DNA of 13,354 bases from CAG-791 sp045117315 (GTDB taxonomy: Bacteria; Bacillota; Clostridia; Lachnospirales; Lachnospiraceae), in assembly GCA_045117315.1 (NCBI GenBank), contig JBGUNJ010000183.1:1-13354 (forward strand), in the 5' to 3' direction. Under the pieces are notes generated by a model, which searched no databases, had not been told where the DNA came from, and saw only the letters and a program-made list of their open reading frames with translations. The position numbers and the translations under genes are program-made. Positions 1 to 6,763 of this stretch are shown one piece after another (the first letter of the stretch is position 1; each line of letters starts with the position of its first letter).

Positions 1-576
1 ATCGTCAATTCCCTGGGCGTCATTCCCTCCGCGGGGATTGGAGTCGCGGAGAAGGTGTGCGCCTTCATCATGCTGGTGCCCATGGCCTTTATGCAGTCCA
101 TGTCCGCCTTTGTGGCACAGAATGCCGGTGCCGGCCGCTTTGACCGGGCAGAGAGAGCTCTGAGATACGGAGTCCTGCTGTCCCTGGCCGTCGGTACAGT
201 CATGTTCTGGCTGTCCTTTTTCCACGGCGTCGCCCTGGCCTCCCTGTTCGCCAAGGACATGGAGGTGGCAGTGGCAGGAGCCGACTACCTGAAAGCTTAC
301 GCCATCGACTGCCTGCTGACCCCTGTTTTCTTCTGCTTCATAGGATTCTATAACGGAATCGGCATGACCCGCTTTGTCATGATGCAGGGCATCGTCAGCG
401 CCTTCTGCGTACGTGTGCCCGTCTCCTTCCTGATGAGTAAACGCGTCCCGGTCTCGCTGTTTCACATCGGACTTGCGACCCCTTTCTCCTCCGCCCTGCA
501 GATCGTCATGTGCCTGGTGTGTATGGCTTATGTAAAAAACCGCATCCGCAAAAACGGCTCCTTGTGGAAGGAATAA
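1..576 (+). CDS. MATE-family multidrug/cation exporter, C-terminal fragment (5' end outside window)
   Basis: The reading frame is open from base 1 to the TAA at 574-576, so the gene starts upstream of the window and about 191 codons are visible. The protein is very hydrophobic and resembles the last third of a MATE (NorM/DinF-like) transporter. It has the stretch GVAEKV..F..LVPMAFMQSMSAFVAQNAGAGR, whose QN.GAG core is typical of the start of the second MATE bundle. Several membrane helices follow, with a basic tail ending KNRIRKNGSLWKE. The family exports drugs and organic cations using Na+ or H+ gradients; the substrate here cannot be told. The match rests on motif and helix pattern. No terminator is obvious directly after the stop, so read-through towards the HD gene 167 bp downstream is possible. 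Confidence 0.85.
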   Translation: MVNSLGVIPSAGIGVAEKVCAFIMLVPMAFMQSMSAFVAQNAGAGRFDRAERALRYGVLLSLAVGTVMFWLSFFHGVALASLFAKDMEVAVAGADYLKAYAIDCLLTPVFFCFIGFYNGIGMTRFVMMQGIVSAFCVRVPVSFLMSKRVPVSLFHIGLATPFSSALQIVMCLVCMAYVKNRIRKNGSLWKE

Positions 577-656
577 ATCAAAACGATCGCATGGCGGCAG
601 TCAGACCGGCAGCATGAAAATACGAGAAGGCAAGATAAAGCGGGCTGAAGCGACAT

Positions 657-717
657 GAAGCCGGAGAAAAGAAGGCAAAGCCGGGGAAAAATAAAGCAAA
701 GCCGGAGAACATCAGCG
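657..717. repeat. Degenerate purine-rich ~20-bp tandem repeat
   Basis: Three copies of a unit beginning AAGCCGG(A/G)GAA start near 658, 678 and 699, each 20-21 bp apart, in the gap between the MATE gene and the HD gene. The surrounding strand is almost all purine. It contributes no clear ribosome binding site beyond the GA-rich run just before 744. Confidence 0.55.
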
Positions 718-743
718 AAAAAAAAGAGAAAGAAGAAGTAATT

Positions 744-1289
744 ATGGCAGACTATATCAGAACATACAGCGGGGTACAGTTTTATCCCACCGAGCCGGAT
801 CCCGGGGAATTCCGTATTGAAGATATCGCGCACGCGCTCTCCCTCATCTGCAGGGGAAACGGCCACGTGCGCTCCTTCTGGTCGGTCGGTGAGCACTGTA
901 TCTGCTGCGCCAAAGAGGCACAGGCGCGCGGACTGGGCAAAAGGATGGCGCTGGCCTGCCTTCTGCACGACGCCGGCGAGTGCTACCTCTCAGACATTCC
1001 CCGTCCCTTCAAGAAATCGCTCCCGCAATATCGGGAGAGGGAAGACCGCATGCTGGATATGATCTTTGAAAAATTTCTGGGCAGCGCGCTGACAGAAGAG
1101 GAGCAGAAAGAACTGAAAAAGATCGATGACGATCTGCTCTGGTACGACCTTGAGATTCTGCTGGGTGAGCCTCTGTCGGAGCCGGAGCCGGATGTCCACG
1201 TCAAGCCCGACTACACTGTGCGCCCGTTTGAAGATGTGGAGCGCGAATATCTGGAACTTTTCCGGCAGCTGTCGGACGGTGTCAGATGA
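744..1289 (+). CDS. HD-domain phosphohydrolase, YfdR-like
   Basis: A 181-residue protein with the metal-binding HD pattern: H51 (in SVGEH), H75-D76 (in CLLHDAGE) and an aspartate cluster D128-D130. The N-terminal half has the features of the YfdR/phage-type HD family: YxG..FYPTEP, then IEDIAHALS, a CRGNGHVR..WSVGEH segment and HDAGE.YLSDIPRPFK. Family members are predicted metal-dependent nucleotide or phosphate-ester hydrolases, often carried by phages and mobile DNA; the exact substrate is unknown. The ATG is preceded only by a GA-rich run rather than a strong AGGAGG, so expression may be modest. No prophage genes are seen nearby, so a mobile origin is only a possibility. The C-terminus (DVEREYLELFRQL) is probably helical. 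The stop is followed in the same frame by a GyrI-like remnant. Confidence 0.85.
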   Translation: MADYIRTYSGVQFYPTEPDPGEFRIEDIAHALSLICRGNGHVRSFWSVGEHCICCAKEAQARGLGKRMALACLLHDAGECYLSDIPRPFKKSLPQYREREDRMLDMIFEKFLGSALTEEEQKELKKIDDDLLWYDLEILLGEPLSEPEPDVHVKPDYTVRPFEDVEREYLELFRQLSDGVR

Positions 1290-1298
1290 TCCGGCTTT

Positions 1299-1481
1299 AT
1301 GTGTAATAGGGGCAGCTACACCCAGATCACGGACGTTTATTCCGCGGTGATCGCATGGATGGAGGCGAACGGCTATGAGCCCGCGGAGCCTATGTTCAAC
1401 ATCTATCACATCAGCCCTCACGAGACGCAGAACCCGGATGAGTTCGTGACGGAAATCTGCTATCCGGTAAAGAAGAAATAA
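1299..1481 (+). pseudogene. C-terminal remnant of a GyrI-like / effector-binding-domain protein
   Basis: Sixty codons from an ATG at 1299. From residue 5 on, the sequence matches the end of the GyrI-like effector-binding domain found at the C-terminus of many MerR- and AraC-type regulators: GSYTQITDVYSAVIAWMEANGY, then EPMFNIYH.SPHETQNPDEFVTEICYPV. Full domains are roughly 150 residues, so only the last third survives and no DNA-binding part is present. There is no ribosome binding site before the ATG. The fragment lies in the same frame as the HD gene, separated by its TGA and three codons. It looks like the product of a deletion that fused two loci, though a tiny functional protein cannot be excluded. 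Confidence 0.7.
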
Positions 1482-1610
1482 GAAAAAAATAAGAAATAAT
1501 GAGATGATTCTTTGCCCGGTCTGCAAAAGTCCGGCCAGATACCCAAATCAGTTTTGATTAAAACTTTTTAACGAGTACCCACCTAAACGTCAGAATTCTT
1601 TGTCACACGA

Positions 1611-1652
1611 AAAGGGCTGTGATGCTTCAATGCGAAAGCGTCACAGCCCTTT
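1611..1652. terminator. Bidirectional intrinsic terminator between convergent genes
   Basis: Perfect 12-bp arms (AAAGGGCTGTGA at 1611-1622 and TCACAGCCCTTT at 1641-1652) extend by three more pairs, including one G-T. They close a loop of about 12 bases. The A-run on one side and T-run on the other let it act on both strands, matching its place between rightward HD transcription and leftward deoD transcription. The T-tract is short (CCCTTTTC on the minus strand), so strength is uncertain. Confidence 0.7.
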
Positions 1653-1692
1653 ATGGCGTGCTTATTAACTTATTCCTGTTAACTTATTTATC

Positions 1693-1740
1693 ATGAATTC
1701 TGCTATGATTTCTACTATGAATTCTACTATGAATTCAGGC
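1693..1740. repeat. 12-bp tandem repeat, four copies
   Basis: Four adjacent 12-bp units of consensus ATGAATTCTACT start at 1693, 1705, 1717 and 1729; the last is partly diverged. It lies in the convergent gap between the GyrI remnant and deoD. I see no ORF, start signal or regulator motif in it. The rest of the 1482-1873 gap holds the two terminators and otherwise nothing I recognise. Confidence 0.8.
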
Positions 1741-1807
1741 TGATGTACCGGGAAACAGTCCGGATCAGACAGACTGAGTCACAGTCACAGCGTGGATGCG
1801 ATGCAAT

Positions 1808-1831
1808 ACCGCTCTGCCGGGCGGTTTTTTT
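1808..1831 (+). terminator. Short GC hairpin with T7 tract
   Basis: ACCGC (1808-1812) pairs with GCGGT (1821-1825) around an 8-base loop and runs directly into seven T residues. It is oriented to stop rightward transcription before it enters deoD from the wrong end. The stem is short but GC-rich. Confidence 0.6.
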
Positions 1832-1873
1832 GGAATAAGGAAAAATAATACTCTCTGATGTGAGAAGGACCTT

Positions 1874-2614
1874 TTACAATTGCACTGCGACGTCCAGAGC
1901 GACATCCATCATGTTGGTGAAATTGTGCTGGCGTTCTTCGGCACTTGTCGATTCTCCGGTGACCAGAGAATCGGATACGGTGAAGATACCGAGGGCTTTT
2001 ACCTCATGCCCTGCTCCTGCGTCTCCGTATGCGTAAGTGGCTCTTGCCGCGTTGCAGTAGAGAGCATAAGTCTCCATTTCCACGGCGAGGCATCCCACCT
2101 GCGCCCACTTTTTCCAGAGCGGCTGTTCTTTGTAAAAAATGTCGGTCGAGAAAACATTGCCGACATCAAAGGCATATCCGCGCTCCTCAGCGGCAAGAAC
2201 GGCTCTGCGCAGCAGGTCAAAGGAAGAAATCGCGGAGAAGCTTCCCTGAAGTCCGTATTGATAAGCATAGCTGGAATCAGTGCATGCGCCCTGGGCCATG
2301 ATAATGTCCCCGATTTTGACATCGGGAGTAATGGCTCCGCAGGAACCGATCCGGATCAGATTTCTGACATCGTAAAAATGGATCAGCTCATGGGTGTAGA
2401 GGCCTATGGACGGTATGCCCATGCCGGTTCCCATGACCGAGACTTTTTTCCCTTTGTAAGTTCCGGTGTATCCGAACATATTGCGGATCGTGTTAAAACA
2501 AACCGGATTTTCCAGATAAGTCTCCGCAACAACCTTGGCGCGGAGGGGATCTCCGGGAAGAAGGACTGTCTGGGCGATATCTCCCGGAACAGCAGCAATA
2601 TGAGGGGTTGACAT
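1874..2614 (-). CDS. deoD: Purine-nucleoside phosphorylase, DeoD type
   Basis: Catalyses phosphorolysis of purine (deoxy)ribonucleosides to free base and (deoxy)ribose-1-phosphate in the cytoplasm, for purine salvage. The 246-residue protein starts at the ATG complementary to 2612-2614, chosen because AAAGGAGGA lies 6-7 bases upstream and because MSTPHIAA matches the family N-terminus. Visible motifs are H5, GDPLRAK with R25, R44, MGTGMGIPSIGLYTHELI, RIGSCGA with R88 and S91, VEMET (E179-E181), the catalytic Asp in VSD (D215) and R228 in EERQ. Relative to E. coli DeoD the catalytic Asp-Arg pair is shifted by about 11 residues, explained by an insertion around 192-204 (YAYGDAGAGHE). The gene is alone and leftward; a likely promoter is at 2966-2974, giving a leader of about 340 nt that contains the 26-bp repeat array. 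A longer in-frame start at 2713 lies inside the repeats and is unlikely. Confidence 0.95.
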   Translation of the reverse strand: MSTPHIAAVPGDIAQTVLLPGDPLRAKVVAETYLENPVCFNTIRNMFGYTGTYKGKKVSVMGTGMGIPSIGLYTHELIHFYDVRNLIRIGSCGAITPDVKIGDIIMAQGACTDSSYAYQYGLQGSFSAISSFDLLRRAVLAAEERGYAFDVGNVFSTDIFYKEQPLWKKWAQVGCLAVEMETYALYCNAARATYAYGDAGAGHEVKALGIFTVSDSLVTGESTSAEERQHNFTNMMDVALDVAVQL

Positions 2615-2691
2615 ATAGAATCCTCCTTTCAGTTTCATGTCTCCGGACATAAATGGACCTTCCGGATTCTGAATTGCTAAGTGTATCTGAT

Positions 2692-2847
2692 TGGACGTGA
2701 GAATTACCATCAATTTCTGGATGTGAAAAATACCATCAATTTCTGGACGTGAGAATCACCATCAATTCCCGAGTGTGAAGATCACCATCAATTCCCGGAT
2801 GTGAGAATCACCATCAATTTCTGGATGTGAAAATCATCAGAATCAAA
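2692..2847. repeat. 26-bp tandem repeat array with internal palindromes, upstream of deoD
   Basis: Five full units and one decaying unit, each exactly 26 bp, start at 2692, 2718, 2744, 2770, 2796 and 2822. The consensus is TGGATGTGAGAATCACCATC followed by AATTTC. Each unit contains GTGA-NNN-TCAC or a degraded form of it; the copies at 2744, 2770 and 2796 are perfect palindromes and the outer ones carry one or more mismatches. There are no spacers between units, so it is not a CRISPR array. It begins about 78 bp upstream of the deoD start codon and lies inside the predicted deoD leader. Confidence 0.9.
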
Positions 2848-2965
2848 TTATGGTCTGTGCGCTGCCTGGAAAAAAGCAGAGAGTATCATCAGGTGATCGT
2901 CAGCGGTTTTCCGACACATAATCAGGGGCTGAATTCAGACAATCGGAATCAGCTGTCTGTCCTAA

Positions 2966-2974
2966 ATTATACCA
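2966..2974 (-). promoter_or_regulatory. Extended -10 promoter, probable deoD promoter
   Basis: Read on the minus strand the sequence is TGGTATAAT, an extended -10 element (TG-N-TATAAT). No good -35 box lies 16-18 bases upstream, which is usual for extended -10 promoters. It is the best leftward promoter I can see in the 660-bp gap. The rest of 2850-3120 holds no gene I can support; it becomes A/T-rich towards the csoR promoter. Confidence 0.45.
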
Positions 2975-3139
2975 CAAGTGCAGTTGGCAGGGTTGATGTA
3001 CTTTCCGCTTCCGGCACATAAGACATATTGCTGTTCAGGGTTTTGAAAAGGACTTTAGAAAATATTTTGGGAATATTTTGAAAAGAAAGGCTTCAGATTA
3101 TATTTGAGAACAGGGCGGGTCATTATTTTTGAACAGGGC

Positions 3140-3168
3140 TTGAAACATACGGGGGAGGGGTATATAAT
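3140..3168 (+). promoter_or_regulatory. SigA-type promoter of the csoR-copA operon
   Basis: TTGAAA (3140-3145) and a consensus TATAAT (3163-3168) are separated by exactly 17 bp. Transcription should start near 3175, about 100 nt before the csoR start codon and immediately before the CsoR operator. Confidence 0.85.
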
Positions 3169-3179
3169 AGCCCTTGTAA

Positions 3180-3196
3180 ATACCCATAGGGGGTAT
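3180..3196 (+). promoter_or_regulatory. CsoR operator
   Basis: ATACCC-ATAGG-GGGTAT is the G/C-tract palindrome typical of CsoR/RcnR-family operators before copper genes in Firmicutes. It covers the predicted transcription start, so apo-CsoR bound here would block initiation and Cu(I) binding would release it. Identification combines the motif with the identity of the first gene. Confidence 0.85.
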
Positions 3197-3278
3197 ATTC
3201 TGCCGGACCTTTCTGCTTATTCCCAGAGATTCGATGCCGGCTGAAGGAAAAGAAATCTTACCAGAGGCAGGTGTGAAA

Positions 3279-3767
3279 ATGAGTGATCCCAAACAGGAAC
3301 TGCTGAATCCGGGAACGGAAACAATGCAAGCAATGCAAGCAATGCAAGCAATGCAAGCACCGGAAGCAATCGAAGCAGCGGAAACACCGGAAGCAATCGA
3401 AGCAGCGGAAGCAGTCGAAGCGGAGAAGGCGGCAGACGCGGCTGAGTCCGGAAATGAGTCCGCAGAGGGTGCGGAATGCTGCTGCGGCGGGCGGAAAAAG
3501 GTTCGGTCGGAAAAAGAGCACAGAGATTTGATCAACCGCCTGAACCGGATCGAAGGACAGATCCGGGGAATCAAAGGCATGGTCGAAAAAGATGCCTATT
3601 GTATCGACATTCTGAATCAGGCCTCAGCGGCCAGCAGTGCGCTGTCGAGTTTCTGCAAAGTCCTTCTCTCCAGCCACATCCGCAGCTGTGTCGCGGAGGA
3701 TGTCCGGCAGGGGAATGAGGACAAGATGGACGAGCTTGTGAAGACCCTGCAGAAAATGATGCGGTGA
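3279..3767 (+). CDS. csoR: Copper-sensing repressor CsoR with long repetitive N-terminal tail
   Basis: Represses the operon when copper is low; Cu(I) binding lowers its DNA affinity. The conserved all-helical domain starts near residue 76 (SEKEHRDLINRLNRIEGQIRGIKGMV). It has the copper ligands C108 (in YCID), H133 and C137 (in HIRSCV), plus an extra C126. The ATG at 3279 is chosen because GAGGCAGGTG lies just upstream; the in-frame ATG at 3234 has no such site. At 162 residues it is nearly twice the usual 85-120. The extra length is a low-complexity tail: MQA four times (16-27), two PEAIEAAE(T/A) units (28-45), an acidic/alanine stretch, then C67-C68-C69-GG. Short Cys-rich lead-ins occur in clostridial CsoR proteins; the repeats do not belong to the family fold. 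Transcribed with copA, 102 bp downstream. Confidence 0.92.
   Translation: MSDPKQELLNPGTETMQAMQAMQAMQAPEAIEAAETPEAIEAAEAVEAEKAADAAESGNESAEGAECCCGGRKKVRSEKEHRDLINRLNRIEGQIRGIKGMVEKDAYCIDILNQASAASSALSSFCKVLLSSHIRSCVAEDVRQGNEDKMDELVKTLQKMMR
3324..3413 (+). repeat. In-frame 9-bp x4 and 27-bp x2 repeats within csoR
   Basis: Four identical copies of ATGCAAGCA occupy 3324-3359. They are followed by two 27-bp units (3360-3386, 3387-3413) differing at one base. Both unit lengths are multiples of three, so copy-number changes would lengthen or shorten the CsoR tail without a frameshift. Confidence 0.95.
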
Positions 3768-3802
3768 GCAGTTACAGCTACACCCGCACCCGCTCCCATA
3801 CC

Positions 3803-3838
3803 AAAGGCAGCCTGTCTGATTCAGGACAATGCCTTTTT
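3803..3838 (+). terminator. Weak intercistronic terminator/attenuator between csoR and copA
   Basis: AAAGGCA (3803-3809) pairs with TGCCTTT (3830-3836). TGTC (3813-3816) pairs with GACA (3825-3828) inside the loop, and a T5 tract follows. The interrupted stem suggests partial termination, which could set the ratio of csoR to copA mRNA. Confidence 0.4.
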
Positions 3839-3869
3839 GGGATAGAACGAGGATAAAACGAGGATAGAA

Positions 3870-6653
3870 ATGGAACAATATACAGTCACAGGTATGAGCT
3901 GCGCCGCATGTCAGGCGCGGGTTGAAAAAGCCGTTTCAAAGGTGGACGGTGTGACAAGCTGCAATGTAAGTCTTTTGACCAATACACTCGCGGTGGAAGG
4001 TACCGCTTCGCCGGAATCTGTCATGCAGGCGGTCGAAAATGCCGGTTACGGGGCAGCTCCCAAAGGAGTTGAAGCCGGGGCGGGCAGCGGGGCAGGCTCA
4101 TCCGGAAGCCTTTCCGCCAGGCTGGCGGCAGAGGAGGACGCGCTCAAGGACCGCGAGACGCCGGTCCTTAAAAGGAGGCTTCTGACCTCGCTTGGATTTC
4201 TCCTGGTCCTCATGTATTTTTCCATGGGCCATATGATGCTGGGATTTCCGCTTCCGGCTTTTTTCCACGGGAATCATATTGCCATGGGGCTGCTGCAGCT
4301 TCTGCTGGCAGCAATCGTCATGGTAATCAACCAGAAATTCTTTGTCAGCGGATTCAAAAGTCTCTTCCACGGAGCCCCCAATATGGACACCCTGATCGCG
4401 CTGGGATCCGGGGCGGCCTTTGTGTACAGCACTGCCATGCTCTTTGCCATGACAAGGGCACAGGTGGACGGAAATACTGCCGCGGTCTCTCAGTATATGA
4501 TGGAATTTTACTTTGAGTCCGCCGCTATGATCCTGACCCTGATCACGGTCGGCAAAATGCTGGAGGCGCGGTCCAAGGGGAGAACGACGGACGCCCTCAA
4601 GAGCCTGATGAAGCTGGCGCCCAAGACTGCCACCGTCGTCAGGGACGGCCGGGAACAGGAAATCGGCATCGACGATGTCCGCAAGGGCGATATCTTCGTC
4701 GTCCGGCCAGGTGAAAATATCCCCGTGGACGGCATTGTCGTTGAGGGAAGCAGCGCGGTCAACGAGTCCGCCCTGACCGGTGAGAGTATTCCGGTGGATA
4801 AGAATCCCGGAGATGAAGTCTCCTCGGCAACCCTGAACCAGTCCGGGTTCCTGCGCTGCGAGGCGACCCGGGTCGGCGAGGACAGCACTCTGGCCCAGAT
4901 CATTCAGATGGTCAGCAACGCGGCAGCCACCAAGGCCCCGATCGCCAAGCTGGCGGACACAATTTCAGGCGTCTTTGTACCGGCTGTCATCGCGATCGCC
5001 CTGGTCGTGACCTTTTTTTGGCTGCTGATCATGCACCGCCCGGTGGGCTTTGCCCTTGCCCGCGGTATTTCGGTCCTGGTCGTCAGCTGCCCCTGCGCTC
5101 TCGGTCTGGCGACTCCGGTCGCGATCATGGTCGGCAGCGGCATGGGAGCCAAAAACGGCATTCTCTATAAGACTGCTGAATCTCTGCAGGAGACAGGAAA
5201 TGTTCAGATAGTTGCCCTCGACAAGACCGGCACGATCACAAAGGGAGAACCCGTCGTGACGGACATCCTGCCGGCAGAGGGAGTCACGGAGGAAGAGCTG
5301 CTGTCCTATGCGGCGGCCCTGGAGTCTCACAGTGAACACCCGCTGGCAAAAGCTGTGATCGCCTGCGCGGAGGAAAAAGCAGCATCAGAGGCAAAAAATG
5401 CTGCTGATGTGAATGATAAAAATGATAAAGATGATAAAAAAGATAAAAAAGATGCCGGTCATGCAGGGAATGTAAGCAAATCCAGTGACATAAAAGAAGT
5501 GGGCACGGCGGGCTGCAGACAGCTTTCCGTGGAGAATTTCCAGGCCCTGCCTGGCAACGGACTGACGGCAGTCTGCAACGGAAAGAAAATGGCCGGCGGA
5601 AATCTTGCCTTCATCACAGGCTGGCTGGCCGGGGATGGCGGGATCAGCGCGCAGATCCGGGAGACCGCGGACAGGCTGGCGGAAGAGGGAAAGACGCCCC
5701 TGTTCTTTGCCCGTGACGGGAAATTCCTGGGTACCATCGCAGTGGCTGACACCATGAAGGAGGACAGCGCCCAGGCCATTGCAGAGCTCCGCAATATGGG
5801 CATTCACGTTGTCATGCTGACCGGCGACAACCGCCGCACGGCAGAGGCGATCGGACGTCAGGCGGGTGTCAACGAGGTCGTGGCGGGCGTCCTTCCGGCA
5901 GGCAAGGAAGAGGTCATCCGACTCCTGCAGGAAAAGGGCAGGACTGCCATGGTCGGCGACGGGATCAACGATGCCCCTGCCCTGACAAGGGCTGACATCG
6001 GCATAGCGATCGGCGCCGGCACGGACGTCGCCATTGACGCGGCGGATGTGGTCCTGATGAAGAGCCGGCTGACCGACGTGAGCGCGGCAGTGCGTCTCAG
6101 CCGCCAGACCTACCGGACCATTCTGTGGGGCCTCTTCTGGGCCCTGATTTACAACTCGATCCTGATTCCAGTTGCGGCGGGCCTGCTCGTTCCGCTGGGA
6201 ATTACCATGGATCCCATGTTCGGCGCGCTCGCCATGAGCCTGTCGAGTTTCTGTGTAGTCACCAATGCGCTCCGCCTCAACCTCATGTCAGTCCACGACA
6301 CCAAAGGCGACGGCAGGCGCTGGGGAAATAACGAAAAGCACCCGGTTCTGCCCGACGCGGACGGGAAGCTTCTGGCGGAATACAGCCGGCAGAAGGAAAT
6401 GGAAGAACAAAAGGCCCTTGAGGCAGAGAGAAAGGAGAATCTCATGAAGAAGACAATGGAAATCAAAGGTATGATGTGCCCTCACTGCGAGGCGGCTGTC
6501 AAGAAGGCTCTTGAGGCGGTTGAAGGCGTTTCCGGCGCGGAAGTCAGCCACGAGAAGGGAACCGCCATCGTATCCATGGACACTGAGGTTGCCAACGATG
6601 TTCTGAAGGCAGCTGTTGAAGCTAAGGACTACGAAGTGGTTTCGATTGCCTGA
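3870..6653 (+). CDS. copA: Cu(I)-exporting P1B-1-type ATPase CopA with N- and C-terminal HMA domains
   Basis: Pumps Cu(I) out across the cytoplasmic membrane using ATP. Order of parts in 927 residues: N-terminal metal-binding domain with C11-A-A-C14; a glycine-rich linker (65-80); membrane helices from about 100; actuator loop TGE (303-305); transport motif CPC (407-409); phosphorylated D451 in DKTGT; SEHP (488-491); TGDN (651-654); GDGINDAP (696-703); YN (761-762) and MSLSS (789-793) in the last helices. A C-terminal HMA domain follows (859-927) with C870-P-H-C873. CPC, YN and MxxSS together mark the Cu(I) subgroup. Oddities: an Asp/Lys-rich insertion of about 35-45 residues (504-545) in the nucleotide-binding domain, and an internal ribosome binding site and ATG ahead of the last domain. 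GAGGA lies 6 bases before the start, in a duplicated ACGAGGATA. Confidence 0.97.
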   Translation: MEQYTVTGMSCAACQARVEKAVSKVDGVTSCNVSLLTNTLAVEGTASPESVMQAVENAGYGAAPKGVEAGAGSGAGSSGSLSARLAAEEDALKDRETPVLKRRLLTSLGFLLVLMYFSMGHMMLGFPLPAFFHGNHIAMGLLQLLLAAIVMVINQKFFVSGFKSLFHGAPNMDTLIALGSGAAFVYSTAMLFAMTRAQVDGNTAAVSQYMMEFYFESAAMILTLITVGKMLEARSKGRTTDALKSLMKLAPKTATVVRDGREQEIGIDDVRKGDIFVVRPGENIPVDGIVVEGSSAVNESALTGESIPVDKNPGDEVSSATLNQSGFLRCEATRVGEDSTLAQIIQMVSNAAATKAPIAKLADTISGVFVPAVIAIALVVTFFWLLIMHRPVGFALARGISVLVVSCPCALGLATPVAIMVGSGMGAKNGILYKTAESLQETGNVQIVALDKTGTITKGEPVVTDILPAEGVTEEELLSYAAALESHSEHPLAKAVIACAEEKAASEAKNAADVNDKNDKDDKKDKKDAGHAGNVSKSSDIKEVGTAGCRQLSVENFQALPGNGLTAVCNGKKMAGGNLAFITGWLAGDGGISAQIRETADRLAEEGKTPLFFARDGKFLGTIAVADTMKEDSAQAIAELRNMGIHVVMLTGDNRRTAEAIGRQAGVNEVVAGVLPAGKEEVIRLLQEKGRTAMVGDGINDAPALTRADIGIAIGAGTDVAIDAADVVLMKSRLTDVSAAVRLSRQTYRTILWGLFWALIYNSILIPVAAGLLVPLGITMDPMFGALAMSLSSFCVVTNALRLNLMSVHDTKGDGRRWGNNEKHPVLPDADGKLLAEYSRQKEMEEQKALEAERKENLMKKTMEIKGMMCPHCEAAVKKALEAVEGVSGAEVSHEKGTAIVSMDTEVANDVLKAAVEAKDYEVVSIA
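6444..6653 (+). CDS. Possible CopZ-like chaperone translated from an internal start in copA
   Basis: In frame with copA, the ATG at 6444 is preceded by AAAGGAG (6431-6437) at a good spacing of 6 bases. It would yield a 69-residue protein, MKKTMEIKGMMCPHCEAAVKK onward, with a complete ferredoxin-like HMA domain and the copper-binding CxxC. That is the size and form of free CopZ chaperones, which deliver Cu(I) to CopA and CsoR. No separate copZ is seen in the window. E. coli copA also yields a short copper-binding product from the same gene, there by frameshifting at the 5' end. It may equally be only the last domain of CopA; the site is visible, its use is inferred. Confidence 0.4.
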   Translation: MKKTMEIKGMMCPHCEAAVKKALEAVEGVSGAEVSHEKGTAIVSMDTEVANDVLKAAVEAKDYEVVSIA

Positions 6654-6715
6654 GACTGCTGAAAAGGGTTCGTTTTATACCTAAGGCTCCGGGTTCAAAG
6701 TGGAGTACAATGAGA

Positions 6716-6763
6716 AGTTCATAGAGAAATTCATAGAGGAGTTCATAGAGGAGATTATAGAGG
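6716..6763. repeat. 12-bp tandem repeat, four copies, after copA
   Basis: Four adjacent units of consensus AGTTCATAGAGG start at 6716, 6728, 6740 and 6752; a partial fifth (AGTG) runs into the left arm of the first hairpin of the array that follows. No gene is supported here. Confidence 0.9.

Noticed and set aside
744..1289. Prophage remnant because YfdR-like HD genes occur in phages
   Set aside because: No other phage gene, attachment site or integrase is visible around it.
1880..2611. Rightward 243-codon frame over deoD
   Set aside because: Antisense shadow of a clear deoD gene with all catalytic residues.
2692..2847. CRISPR array
   Set aside because: Units are directly adjacent with no unique spacers, the copies are diverged and no cas gene is near.
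2827..3021. 64-codon frame between the 26-bp repeats and the csoR promoter
   Set aside because: No ribosome binding site, no recognisable features and overlaps the likely deoD promoter on the other strand.
3258..3521. Leftward Cys/Phe-rich 87-residue protein
   Set aside because: It is the mirror of the csoR tail repeats; csoR on the other strand is certain.
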